Assembly (NCBI GenBank): GCA_016714605.1
Contig: JADKDL010000002.1
Span: forward strand, 248,001-312,000
Reading direction: 5' to 3'
Source: Bacteroidales bacterium
Lineage (GTDB): Bacteria; Bacteroidota; Bacteroidia; Bacteroidales; UBA1715
DNA: 64,000 nt
Shown here in pieces: positions 36,112-44,331 of the stretch. The translations under genes and the position numbers were made by a program. Position 1 is the stretch's first letter, and each line of letters opens with the position of its first letter. A model generated the notes under the pieces. The model was given only the letters and a program-made list of their open reading frames with translations. It was not told where the DNA came from and made no database searches.

Positions 36112-37236
36112 ATGGAATTTATTGTTTCCAGTAACGAATTGCTCGGACATCTTAGTTTAATTAAAGGTGTGATAAATTCAAAAAACACACTCCCGATTTT
36201 AGATAATTTCTTATTTAATTTGGAAAATAATGTTCTGAAAATAACAGCATCAGATTTAGAATCGACATTAAATACCCAGCTAAGTCTTGATAATGCTACA
36301 GGCGACGGGGTTATAGCAATAGAAGCAAAGCGATTGTTTGATATGTTGAAAGAATTTTCAGATCAACCACTTACTTTCAAAATAGATATGGATACTTATA
36401 GAGTAGACATATTTTCCGGAAATGGTAAATTTAGTATTGTAGGTCAGAATGGAAAAGAATTTCCAAAATTGCCTGAGTTAAATGCTTCTTCGGCTGCTAG
36501 TTTTAGAATAGATTCAACGGTTTTCTTGAAAGGTATTAACAGCACCATATTTGCCACTGCCGACGATGAGTTAAGACCGGTAATGAATGGTATTTATATT
36601 GAACTAACTGCAGATTATTTCAGAATGGTTGCTACCGATTCTCATAAACTTGTAAGATTTACTCGTCATGATATAGCACCGGGTACAGATGCTTCTTTTA
36701 TCTTACCTAAAAAATCGGCTACAATTCTTAAAAATATATTAGCAAAAGACGGAAATGATATTAAAATTGAGTTTGATGAAAAAAATGCTTTTTTCAGCCT
36801 TACCGATTTTAAACTTACTTGCAGACTGATAGAAGGAAAATACCCAGCTTATGGTTCTGTAATTCCTATCAACAATCCTAATAAACTGACAATTGATAGA
36901 CATGAGTTTTATAATTCAATGAAAAGAGTTTCATTATTTGCTAACCAAGCAAGTAACCTTTCTAAATTGACCATGAAAGGTACTCAATTGACTATTTCAG
37001 CTCAGGATATAGATTTCTCAATATCTGCATATGAAAACCTTAACTGTTTATATGATGGTGACCCAATGGATATAGGCTTTAAATCGGGTTTCTTATTAGA
37101 GATATTGTCAAATATACATTCGGTTGATGTGAATCTTGAAATGTCTGACCCTTCGAGAGCGGGTATCCTTACTCCGGTAGATAAAGACGCAGAAGGCGAA
37201 GATGTATTGATGCTCATAATGCCAATGATGGTTTAG
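36112..37236 (+). CDS. dnaN: DNA polymerase III beta subunit (sliding clamp)
   Basis: 374 residues, the normal length for the ring-forming clamp that tethers the replicative polymerase to DNA. Recognisable motifs are the start 'MEFIVSSNELLGHLSLIKGVINSKNTLPILDNFLF', 'LNTQLSL', 'RPVMNGIYIELTADYFRMVATDSHKLV' in the middle domain and the C-terminal 'VLMLIMPMMV', equivalent to the terminal 'MPMR' hydrophobic-pocket segment. There is no dnaA next to it, so this is not an origin-type dnaA-dnaN cluster. Preceded by a good promoter and followed by a new promoter, hence probably its own transcription unit. Confidence 0.96.
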   Translation: MEFIVSSNELLGHLSLIKGVINSKNTLPILDNFLFNLENNVLKITASDLESTLNTQLSLDNATGDGVIAIEAKRLFDMLKEFSDQPLTFKIDMDTYRVDIFSGNGKFSIVGQNGKEFPKLPELNASSAASFRIDSTVFLKGINSTIFATADDELRPVMNGIYIELTADYFRMVATDSHKLVRFTRHDIAPGTDASFILPKKSATILKNILAKDGNDIKIEFDEKNAFFSLTDFKLTCRLIEGKYPAYGSVIPINNPNKLTIDRHEFYNSMKRVSLFANQASNLSKLTMKGTQLTISAQDIDFSISAYENLNCLYDGDPMDIGFKSGFLLEILSNIHSVDVNLEMSDPSRAGILTPVDKDAEGEDVLMLIMPMMV

Positions 37237-37325
37237 TAAAATGACATTAATAATTTGTTTTAGGTATTTTTTGAATAAATAATGCTGTAATATTGGTAAA
37301 AGCGTTAAAGTTAATTGCTCAGTAA

Positions 37326-37357
37326 TTGTAGTTTTAAAAAATTTATAAATATATTTG
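37326..37357 (+). promoter_or_regulatory. Candidate promoter of the PD40 gene
   Basis: TTG at 37326-37328 and TATATTTG at 37350-37357, spaced by 21 bases, about 60 bases before the ATG at 37417. Confidence 0.5.
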
Positions 37358-37416
37358 TAAGGGAGAAATGCTTTTTCTTTTTTTTTTATTTAAATGTAAT
37401 CAAACTAAAAAACGTT

Positions 37417-37591
37417 ATGATAAAGAAAGCATCAATTTTATTATGTAATTTGTTTGCAATTTTAATTGTAAATGCAAGGAAGTCACAGCTGATAAATTGT
37501 TTAAATATGGCAGGTTTGAGGAGGCTTTACCTATGTTTTTAGAAGATAGAAAAAGGATCAAGCTAATATAGATATAAATTACAAAATAGGT
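37417..37591 (+). pseudogene. Out-of-frame 5' end of the PD40 protein gene
   Basis: The ATG at 37417 starts a clear signal peptide ('MIKKASILLCNLFAILIVNA'). The sequence then has to change frame twice to stay homologous to TPR proteins: at about 37475-37477 (one base missing, AA for AAA), giving 'KEVTADKLFKYGRFEEALPMFLEDRK', and at 37550-37554 (A5 for A6), giving 'KDQANIDINYKIGL' that leads into the following entry. Two single-base contractions within 80 bases explain why no long frame covers this part. The whole gene should span 37417-38971. Confidence 0.75.
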
Positions 37592-38971
37592 TTGTGTTAT
37601 CTAGAAACTAATATTGATAAGGCCGAAGCATATACTTATTTGGATTTTGCTGAGAAAAACGGTTATAAGGAAGCAGAAATACATTTTGATTTGGGCGAAG
37701 CTTTGATGCATGCAGAAAAGTTTGATGAAGCAATTGCTAAATTTTATCAATATAAATCTCTTGAAAAATCGGCATTGGCGACAACAGAGGCCGACCGATT
37801 TATTTCATATTGCAATAATGCCAAATTGCTTAAAAGTAAACCTCTAAAAGTTGAAATTGAAAATCTTGGTGATAAAGTTAATTCCCCAAAATCAGATATT
37901 TGTCCGTTTACAGATTATTCTGAAACTACTGTATTATTCACCTCAAATTCTAGATTTATAAAAGAATTTGGCGAATTTGTTAATGATGTAATAACCACCG
38001 AATTTAAATTTGGTAAATGGAGAAGAGGTAAATCTTTGAGTAGTCAAATAAATACGGCAGTAGATCATGAATTTTTGGTTGGTTCATCGCCAAACTTAAC
38101 GGCGGTAGTAATAAGACCAGAAAGCTACACCTACAGTGGCGATTTGTTGATTTCTTATCTTGATAAAAAGAGATATGGAGCATTGTCTAACCCTGGGTTA
38201 GATATAAATGACAAGAAATCTATAGAATCGAGCGGATGCCTTTCTGATAGTGGAGATACATTATATTTTTCAAGTGATAGACTCGGCGGTTTTGGCGGTT
38301 TTGATTTATATTATTCTTTAAAAATTGGAGATGGTTGGGGAATTCCACAAAATCTAGGAACGAAAATAAACACACCTTTTGATGAAGAATTTCCTAATAT
38401 AAGTCAGAATGGAAAATTGCTTTATTTTGCCTCTAATGGTCCGAGTAGTATGGGTGGTCATGATATATTTGTGAGTTCACTTAACCCTTCATCTAAGGAA
38501 TGGGAAAATCCTAAGAACTTTGGTTATCCAATTAATACTACTTACGATGACTTTAATATAACCCTTACTGATAATGGTAGATATGGTTATGTATCGCAAG
38601 TAAAAAAAGATGGAGTAGGAGAGTATGATGTTTATAAAGTTACCTTCGTTGATAAAGAACCTTATTATGTAACATATACAGGTAAGGTAGCTGTTGGAGA
38701 TACTGCTTCAAGTACTCCAATTTGTAGTATCACAAAAGAAATATCAATTAAAGTAACACAAGCTGACAATAAGCTTTTTGGCGAATATAAGCTAAATTCA
38801 AATTGCAGATATGCTATTTCATTACCACCGGGCGATTATGAAATGAAAATTATAGCAGAAGATTATCCTGAGTTTGTAAATAAAATATCAATTCCTGAAA
38901 TTAAACCTGCAATTCCTGTCGTTCTCTTTGATGTTTATTTGAATAAAAACGCAGCACCGATCAAAAAGTAA
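37592..38971 (+). CDS. TPR/PD40 beta-propeller exported protein
   Basis: 459 residues read from a TTG that is only the first possible start after the frame breaks described in the preceding entry. The N-terminal ~70 residues are TPR-like helices ('AEIHFDLGEALMHAEKFDEAIAKFYQY'), followed by a PD40-type propeller with typical blades ('FSSDRLGGFGGFDLYYS', 'FASNGPSSMGGHDIFVS', 'NTTYDDFNITLTDNGRYGYVS') and a C-terminal Ig-like carboxypeptidase-regulatory-like domain. It resembles the middle part of the PorE-like protein at 18.7-21.5 kb but lacks the OmpA domain. With its signal peptide it would be periplasmic or outer-membrane associated. The exact role is unknown. Confidence 0.8.
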   Translation: MCYLETNIDKAEAYTYLDFAEKNGYKEAEIHFDLGEALMHAEKFDEAIAKFYQYKSLEKSALATTEADRFISYCNNAKLLKSKPLKVEIENLGDKVNSPKSDICPFTDYSETTVLFTSNSRFIKEFGEFVNDVITTEFKFGKWRRGKSLSSQINTAVDHEFLVGSSPNLTAVVIRPESYTYSGDLLISYLDKKRYGALSNPGLDINDKKSIESSGCLSDSGDTLYFSSDRLGGFGGFDLYYSLKIGDGWGIPQNLGTKINTPFDEEFPNISQNGKLLYFASNGPSSMGGHDIFVSSLNPSSKEWENPKNFGYPINTTYDDFNITLTDNGRYGYVSQVKKDGVGEYDVYKVTFVDKEPYYVTYTGKVAVGDTASSTPICSITKEISIKVTQADNKLFGEYKLNSNCRYAISLPPGDYEMKIIAEDYPEFVNKISIPEIKPAIPVVLFDVYLNKNAAPIKK

Positions 38972-39021
38972 TAAATATTACTAATTAGCAGTTAAACTTA
39001 TTTTTATAAAAAGCGCTTTCA

Positions 39022-39789
39022 ATGAATTTAGAACTTACAAAACCTCTAGCAATATTTGATTTAGAAACTACAGGAATTAATATTACATCAGATAGAATTG
39101 TTGAAATTTCTATACTAAAATTATTTCCCGGAGGCAAGGAAGAGCAACGTACGTATAAAGTAAATCCACAAATGCCAATACCAGCTCAGGCTTCGGCAAT
39201 ACACGGGATTTATGATAAAGATGTAGCAAATGAACCTACATTTGCCGAATTATCAAAAGAACTTGCTCCCTATCTAAAAGATTGCGATTTTGCCGGATAC
39301 AATTCAAATAAGTTTGATGTACCCTTGCTTGCCGAAGAGTTTGCTCGTGTAGGTGTACAATTCGACTGGTCTAAAGCAAAATTTGTTGATGTTCAGGTTT
39401 TGTTTCATAAAAAAGAACCAAGAACGCTAAGTGCTGCATATAAGTTTTATTGCGATAAAGATTTGGAAAATGCACATAGCGCTGCCGCCGATACATTTGC
39501 CACACTAGAAGTCTTAAAAGCACAGCTTGATAGATACACTGACGTTGAACCCAATGTTCAGTTCCTAAGCACATTTACAGCGCAATCGAATAAAGTAGAT
39601 TTTGCCGGACGCATAATTCTAGATGAAAATAAAATAGAAATATTCAATTTTGGAAAGCACAAAGGTAAGACTGTGGAATCTGTTTTTAAAGCAGAACCCG
39701 GCTATTACAGTTGGATGATGAATGGAGATTTTCCTGCAAACACAAAACAGGTAATTACAGCTATTAAGTTACGTTCGTTTGGATCATAA
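39022..39789 (+). CDS. DnaQ-like 3'-5' exonuclease with DUF3820-type C-terminus
   Basis: 255 residues. The DEDDh exonuclease fold is shown by 'AIFDLETTG' (first Asp/Glu pair), 'AGYNSNKFDVPLL' and 'AHSAAADTFATLEVL' (final His and Asp). Residues ~205-250 ('FNFGKHKGKTVESVFKAEPGYYSWMMNGDFP') form a DUF3820-like domain frequently fused to this subfamily in Bacteroidota. The enzyme would trim 3' ends of DNA or RNA; a proofreading role is possible given the proximity to dnaN but not demonstrated. The motifs are complete and the frame is intact. Confidence 0.92.
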   Translation: MNLELTKPLAIFDLETTGINITSDRIVEISILKLFPGGKEEQRTYKVNPQMPIPAQASAIHGIYDKDVANEPTFAELSKELAPYLKDCDFAGYNSNKFDVPLLAEEFARVGVQFDWSKAKFVDVQVLFHKKEPRTLSAAYKFYCDKDLENAHSAAADTFATLEVLKAQLDRYTDVEPNVQFLSTFTAQSNKVDFAGRIILDENKIEIFNFGKHKGKTVESVFKAEPGYYSWMMNGDFPANTKQVITAIKLRSFGS

Positions 39790-39884
39790 TTACATAGGAT
39801 TTTTTTTTATTCTTCAGATTGCTTCTACTGCAAATGAATATTTTTCATAGAAACGTTTTATATGATATTGAATTAATATAATTT

Positions 39885-40214
39885 ATGAAGGTAGTATCTG
39901 TAAATAGAAAGAAAGAAATTTATAATAATAAAGACAATTCATATTCTATTTCAATATTACCCGATAGTTCTATCAGTAAAGATTCAGACCTCTTTTACAA
40001 TCCCTTCCCCGATTTCAGAGTGAGGTTTTCTGCCGGAATTTGTTTGAAAATTTCTAAGATTGGAAAATGTATCTCTGAAAAATTCGCTACTAAATATTAC
40101 GAAAATATAGGTCTTGCAGTACATTTCTATTCAGAAGATTTCAAAAGATATTGCATGAGTAAAGACATAGATTATGTACTATCTTATGCTTTTGATAAAG
40201 CTTTTTGGTATTAG
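39885..40214 (+). CDS. Fumarylacetoacetate-hydrolase-like protein, N-terminal part
   Basis: 109 residues that align by eye with the FAH fold of Bacteroidota isomerase/hydrolases: 'SISILPDSSI' stands for 'PVFFLKPDTAL', and 'CLKISKIGKCISEKFATKYYENIGLAVHF' for the strand-helix with 'KI..NGR.I.EKFA..YY..IGLGIDF'. The usual metal ligands are gone: the ExE position reads 'RVRFSAGI', and 'DFTARD' reads 'HFYSED'. The N-terminal 'GRNY' motif has become 'NRKKE'. Translation stops at 40212-40214 because a T run (40202-40206) has five instead of six T; with six, the frame enters the next entry. Confidence 0.65.
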   Translation: MKVVSVNRKKEIYNNKDNSYSISILPDSSISKDSDLFYNPFPDFRVRFSAGICLKISKIGKCISEKFATKYYENIGLAVHFYSEDFKRYCMSKDIDYVLSYAFDKAFWY

Positions 40215-40462
40215 ATTTTGCAGTTTTAGACCTGCAATCATCCATATTTACTATTCAAGTAAACGATTTATTATGTTCGGCAGAAAGTATTAGTACAGAC
40301 ATTTTAAATAATGCAATTGCCAAAGCTTCTGAATACATTACGTTAAAAGTAGGTGATATTGTTTTTGTTCCATTCTACGTGTCAGAATCTGATTTAAAAG
40401 AAAATGATACCTTAAGTGTTTTGTCCGACAATGAAAAAATCTGTTCAGTAAAGATTAAATAA
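40205..40462 (+). CDS. Fumarylacetoacetate-hydrolase-like protein, C-terminal part
   Basis: 85 residues from a TTG that is an artefact of the frame break. 'ITLKVGDIVFVPFYVSESDLKENDTLSVLSDNEKICSVKIK' matches the end of FAH proteins ('LKIGDLIFTGTPAGVGPVKIGDHL...'), but the conserved 'TGTPAGVG' active-site loop is replaced. The joined protein (39885-40462, ~192 residues) is thus a short, probably catalytically dead FAH-like protein. It ends directly before the Nudix gene (next ATG 40463 or 40466). Confidence 0.62.
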   Translation: MVLDFAVLDLQSSIFTIQVNDLLCSAESISTDILNNAIAKASEYITLKVGDIVFVPFYVSESDLKENDTLSVLSDNEKICSVKIK

Positions 40463-41149
40463 TTGATGAATTCACTTAATGATTGCATCGTATTCTCCAA
40501 TTCAAACTTTATAGAAACTATTAAGTCTATTATAAGTGACCCTGAGGTGGTGAATGGTTTCGCACAGCAGTCATCCTTATTTGGTAGTTTGCCTAACTTT
40601 GGCAACGAACATCCTCCTAAAAACAGTGCTGTCTTTTTGCTGTTGAAATTAGAAGAAAATGATTTAAAAATAATCTACATTAAAAGGCCTGCATATAATG
40701 GAGTACACAGTTCGCAAATAGCTTTCCCGGGGGGTAAATGCGAGGAGCAAGATCCTTCATTGTTAGGCACTGCTTATCGTGAGACTTTTGAGGAGATAGG
40801 TGTTCCCAACTCTCAAATTGAGTATATAGGCGAGCTTTCTCAAGTTTTTGTGACTGCAAGTAATTTTATTATTTACCCATTTGTAGGAATATTAAAACCT
40901 AATTTTGAATTTACAATTGATAAAAATGAGGTTGACTATGTGCTTGAAGTTTCCTGCTCCGATATTTTGAAAGAAGATAGTAAACGTATGGTATCAGTTA
41001 CCGTTCAAGGTGTTGCCTTTGATGTGTTTGCTTATTTATATAAAAATGAAATGATATGGGGAGCGACTGCAAAAATCACCCATCAGTTTGAACTAGTAGT
41101 AAGGAAAGCACTAGAATTGTTGGGAAATACTGCTACGCAGAAAGCTTAA
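40463..41149 (+). CDS. CoA-pyrophosphatase-type Nudix hydrolase
   Basis: 228 residues. The UPF0035/CoA-specific extension 'NGVHSSQIAFPGG' precedes a Nudix box 'GGKCEEQDPSLLGTAYRETFEEIGV' whose metal-binding REtxEEiG core is intact. Such enzymes cleave coenzyme A or its oxidised forms to 3',5'-ADP and 4'-phosphopantetheine. The first codon is TTG at 40463, with an ATG directly following at 40466 that is the better start. The gene abuts the FAH-like gene, so they probably form an operon. Confidence 0.88.
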   Translation: MMNSLNDCIVFSNSNFIETIKSIISDPEVVNGFAQQSSLFGSLPNFGNEHPPKNSAVFLLLKLEENDLKIIYIKRPAYNGVHSSQIAFPGGKCEEQDPSLLGTAYRETFEEIGVPNSQIEYIGELSQVFVTASNFIIYPFVGILKPNFEFTIDKNEVDYVLEVSCSDILKEDSKRMVSVTVQGVAFDVFAYLYKNEMIWGATAKITHQFELVVRKALELLGNTATQKA

Positions 41150-41186
41150 CAGTCCACGAAATGTCATCACCGAGAAATAGTACCTG

Positions 41187-42209
41187 CTAGTGAAATTTGT
41201 AAGTAGAGAAAATTTCTAATAAATAAAGATTTATACTGTCTTCTTGTGTTTTCTTTATTAAACTCGTCATTCCACTATCGAAATTGTCAAGTGCTTTCAT
41301 TTGCGGCTTCATTGGTTCTTCTATAGAAGTAAGGAAATCTTCCCAGTGTATAGGTATTATTGTTTTTGGTTTTACTTTATCAATAGTTTCTTCAAAAAAC
41401 TCTTTGGTGAAGTTAGTTTCCATCTCTCCGTACTTACCCAAACCTCCAATACCAAGAAATAGCACATCGGCACGGACGGTGTCTAGAGAATTTTTTATGT
41501 AGTTGCAGCTCGGTCTTACCAACATTGTGGCGTTTTTGTGTTTTATATAAATATCATAGGAGTTACCCTCAGAGTATGCTTGAACTCTGGCAGGTTGCTT
41601 AAGCGGTTTTTCAATAACCACTCCAAGATCGCTGTTGTATTTGTTGGGTTTTGAGTGAATAGAAGGTAATATTGAAATCTTAAATTCTCCAATTTCTATA
41701 GGTTTCCCAATTTCATACAGATGCAATTTATCTTCCTTTACATTACCACCTCTACCAATGTTTAATGTAGATATTGAACCATGTAACTCGGCATCGGTTT
41801 TTGATGCAATATAAGCAATATCTAAAGTATGGTCGTAATGCGAGTGTGTAGCAAAAATAGCTTTCAAACGGTTTATTTTATTCTGTGCTATGATTTTATC
41901 TACAAATGCAGAGTCGGTCTGTATTTCTTTTCTGAAGATAGTGAGCAACGACTTTCTACACAAGAATCCATCTACAAGTATTTGATTTTCTCCATCGTCG
42001 AATAGGAGCGTCGTGGTGCCGAGTGAAGTGACTCTGAGCGAATTGTTATTTGTAGTAGTGTCTGATTTTATAAAATATGCTCTATAATCATCAATATCTC
42101 CCGAGGGGGCTAAATAGACAAAATAGACAACTATTGCAGCTATTAAAACTAAAGAAAACAGTGACGCTAAAGCAATAAGAAGTATTCTTAAGGGTTTCGA
42201 TCTAGTCAT
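41187..42209 (-). CDS. Membrane-anchored MBL-fold metallo-hydrolase
   Basis: 340 residues from the ATG at 42209, chosen because 'MTRSKPLRILLIALASLF' gives a basic start to the N-terminal hydrophobic segment (~8-32); the frame extends to 42248. The metallo-beta-lactamase motif 'ATHSHYDHTLD' (HxHxDH), a downstream 'SIHSKPN' histidine and a C-terminal 'IPIHWEDF' histidine supply the usual zinc ligands. It resembles UlaG/NAPE-PLD-like hydrolases more than class B beta-lactamases. Substrate unknown. It is convergent with the Nudix gene and has no partner on its own strand. Confidence 0.85.
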   Translation of the reverse strand: MTRSKPLRILLIALASLFSLVLIAAIVVYFVYLAPSGDIDDYRAYFIKSDTTTNNNSLRVTSLGTTTLLFDDGENQILVDGFLCRKSLLTIFRKEIQTDSAFVDKIIAQNKINRLKAIFATHSHYDHTLDIAYIASKTDAELHGSISTLNIGRGGNVKEDKLHLYEIGKPIEIGEFKISILPSIHSKPNKYNSDLGVVIEKPLKQPARVQAYSEGNSYDIYIKHKNATMLVRPSCNYIKNSLDTVRADVLFLGIGGLGKYGEMETNFTKEFFEETIDKVKPKTIIPIHWEDFLTSIEEPMKPQMKALDNFDSGMTSLIKKTQEDSINLYLLEIFSTYKFH

Positions 42210-42460
42210 AGTTTTTATGTTTATGAGTATCTTGAAAAATTCTATCAATACACAGTTGTTACTTTTTATTTTATGAAAGAGACACCTTATGGAGTGTTTC
42301 TTTTATAAAATGCACTGATACAAGTCAATTTATTTGGTTGTTTTTGAAATTCTGTATAAATCTACATTACTAATTTAAGCCCTTTTTCTGTTTTTCACAA
42401 ACGGCTCTTCGTTTTTTTTAGAAAACCTTAATTATGCAAGTTATCTCAGAGTCTCTGTAT

Positions 42461-42528
42461 AGTCAGGGTTTGACGAGAACAAATAGCTGCTAATAGCTCT
42501 TTATATATCAATGTATCAAACCCTGACT
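42461..42528. repeat. Long stem-loop with 13-bp perfect arms
   Basis: AGTCAGGGTTTGA (42461-42473) and TCAAACCCTGACT (42516-42528) are perfect inverted copies separated by 42 bases that include a smaller AGCT/AGCT hairpin. No T run follows on either strand. It could end the small minus-strand unit at 42564-42731 or be a small mobile repeat. Confidence 0.6.
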
Positions 42529-42563
42529 TAGAGAAAAATCAAGTGTGCGTGAAGAATGAAAAA

Positions 42564-42731
42564 TTACTGAGTAACCTTAATTTTCCCATGAACTGCTTTG
42601 ATAGCCATAGCTCTTTTATAAACATGGTAGTTCTTTTTGGTTAAAAGACACCATGTTTTATTGATAATGCTAACATACAGATTAACCACATTTTGGTTAA
42701 AGTTTTCAATCGGAAAATTCTGAGGTTCCAT
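42564..42731 (-). CDS. Candidate small basic protein (55 residues)
   Basis: An ATG-initiated frame of 55 codons starting 'MEPQNFPIENFNQ' and ending 'HGKIKVTQ'. The product would be basic, with no membrane segment and no family that I recognise. It lies between a leftward terminator (42782-42812) and a long stem-loop (42461-42528), which is consistent with a tiny independent transcription unit. Coding status is uncertain because of the short length. Confidence 0.35.
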   Translation of the reverse strand: MEPQNFPIENFNQNVVNLYVSIINKTWCLLTKKNYHVYKRAMAIKAVHGKIKVTQ

Positions 42732-42781
42732 AGTATATGTATTTATAGTTAGTAATAAAAAATTCAGTTTGTAGCAAAAAA

Positions 42782-42812
42782 AAACCGGTCATGTGTTTAA
42801 AATGACCGGTTT
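42782..42812 (-). terminator. Terminator hairpin facing left
   Basis: AAACCGGTCAT (42782-42792) pairs perfectly with ATGACCGGTTT (42802-42812). The A run to its left becomes a T run on the minus strand, so it should terminate leftward transcription. Confidence 0.7.
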
Positions 42813-43004
42813 CGTTGCGATTAATATAGCATATTATTCTTTACTCATTACCGGTCGTGTAAGGCATATCTCTTCCCTGCGTGTTTTCTCATAGAACATG
42901 CTGTAGTTGTTGCGGTAATTGCTGTATAGATAGTATTTTTCATCCCCGTATGTTTGTAAGCAGCTTTGCTTAATTCATTAATTTCTATAATTGTTCAAAA
43001 AAAA

Positions 43005-43031
43005 AAGCCCGATTCTGTTTAGAACGGGCTT
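43005..43031 (-). terminator. Terminator hairpin facing left
   Basis: AAGCCCG (43005-43011) pairs with CGGGCTT (43025-43031), with about ten A to the left, which form the T tail on the minus strand. A 19-codon frame (43060-43119, minus) precedes it and a 31-codon frame (42848-42943, minus) follows it; neither is convincing on its own. Confidence 0.7.
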
Positions 43032-43303
43032 GTATAAATCTTTATGTATAAGAAACACATCAAACCCAAGGCGAAAAATACGCTCTCATTGTCCCGATAT
43101 GTTTTCCTGTTTTTATCATACCGCAATATACCGTTTGAGAAAAGGAAAGTCAATTGTTTTATTAATTATTTTTTATGAGTTATATAAAATACGTATTTAT
43201 CCGCTCGTTAATCAGCTTTAAAACTATTCTAGTCATAATTCTTATTCATTTAAGATGAGTTTACACAATCTATTTTATACTCCCAAGTTAGAGACGAATT
43301 TCC

Positions 43304-43335
43304 CTGTAGAGACGCACGGCCGTGCGTCTCTGCAG
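43304..43335. repeat. G/C-rich interspersed palindrome
   Basis: A 32-base near-perfect palindrome centred on CACGGCCGTG, with outer arms GTAGAGACG and CGTCTCTGC (one G-T pair). It is far more G/C-rich than its surroundings. Palindromes with GTAGAGACG-type ends are dispersed in many bacterial genomes, which suggests a mobile REP-like element. Confidence 0.65.
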
Positions 43336-43396
43336 GTGTGTCTGTGCTAAAACAGGTTGTGCAATTCACTATTAAAAAACGGGTATCGCCAAATCG

Positions 43397-43579
43397 ATAA
43401 TTTGAAAATATGATTATATATCTATGTCGTTTAGATAAGCCACCAACAGGGTTTTCAACCACTGTCGGGGCTGCCGTAAACCCTGCCAGTGGTTCAAAAC
43501 CCTGCCAGTGGTTAATTACAGAAAATTCTAAACTTAACGACATAGTATTATATATTCAAATTATTATATCTATTGTTTA
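43397..43579. repeat. Dispersed repeat, copy A
   Basis: 183 bases, nearly identical to 46126-46291. The core 43424-43543 is bounded by inverted ATGTCGTT and AACGACAT and includes two tandem copies of an 18-base ACCCTGCCAGTGGTT-containing unit. The right end of the repeat contains the last codons of the type A T9SS protein gene ending at 43570. Confidence 0.8.
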
Positions 43580-44331
43580 TCAAAAGTAGAAGTTACCAAC
43601 AAATCCTTATCTTGAATGACAATATAATACCTTCCTTTTTTAAGCTTTCTAACATCTATATCAGTTCCGCAGAGGTAAGACTCTTGCGATACAACTACAG
43701 CTCCTTTGCTGTCTATTATTTTGAGAGATACGGTGCTTCCGACAGCAAGTCCTGTAAGTTGAATTTTATCATGAGCCGGATTTGGGATTACTTTAAAGTC
43801 TGCTTGTTTGCCAACCTCAGTAACCGAAACCGAACCAAACGGCGTACTGTCATAGATATCAAGCGTGCCATCGTTGTCGTCGTCGGTGTCTGCATTGTCG
43901 CCGATGCCGTCTTTGTCATTGTCTGCGGTTTCATATTTGTCGTACGGGAAGGCATCGTCAATATCAAGAACGCCATCATTATCATCGTCATCATCTTCGG
44001 TATTCGGCTTACCATCTTTGTCGGTGTCTGGGTTGTTGTTGAAAGAAATGTTCCAGTTAATGGGTTCCTCAGTCATGTTTTGCCACTGAATTTGGTAGTT
44101 TCCAGCAGGAATAATTACAGAAACCTCACCATTTTCGGAAATAGCAACTCGCTTACTACAAGCAGAGAAAAGCTGAAAGATGTTTGCTTTTGCATTGTCA
44201 GATATGGTTACTTCTGTCTCATTTTCTGTTGAGAATGAGTAGTAAATAACTCCTGATTTAGTAAAATTTTTCAGTTGTAATACTTGCCGGAATTTCTGCG
44301 ATTGGTAGTGGTCTCTCGCAACTTGTTCCAA
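43570..44331 (-). CDS. T9SS-sorted protein, C-terminal part
   Basis: 253 residues read from a methionine that is internal to the full protein; homologous sequence starts at about 44275 ('NFTKSGVIYYSF'). It carries an Ig-like end of a pre-peptidase-like domain, a calcium-binding series of thrombospondin type 3-like loops ('DTDKDGKPNTEDDDDDNDG', 'DNDKDGIGDNADTDDDNDG') and a type A T9SS sorting domain at the C-terminus ('FKVIPNPAHDKIQLTGL ... KKGRYYIVIQD'). It is joined to the preceding fragment by the loss of one base in an A5/T4 run near 44263-44271. The complete gene runs 43570-46041 on the minus strand. Confidence 0.75.
   Translation of the reverse strand: MEQVARDHYQSQKFRQVLQLKNFTKSGVIYYSFSTENETEVTISDNAKANIFQLFSACSKRVAISENGEVSVIIPAGNYQIQWQNMTEEPINWNISFNNNPDTDKDGKPNTEDDDDDNDGVLDIDDAFPYDKYETADNDKDGIGDNADTDDDNDGTLDIYDSTPFGSVSVTEVGKQADFKVIPNPAHDKIQLTGLAVGSTVSLKIIDSKGAVVVSQESYLCGTDIDVRKLKKGRYYIVIQDKDLLVTSTFDKQ

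Larger units (their letters stand above)
42249..43569. other. 1.3-kb repeat-rich region without an established gene
   Basis: Contains the 68-base stem-loop, a 55-codon small frame, two leftward terminators, a G/C-rich palindrome (43304-43335) and the first copy of a ~180-base dispersed repeat (43397-43579). No long frame on either strand is credible. Confidence 0.7.

Noticed and set aside
36112..37236. Replication origin near dnaN
   Set aside because: No dnaA gene, DnaA-box cluster or other origin feature was seen around dnaN.
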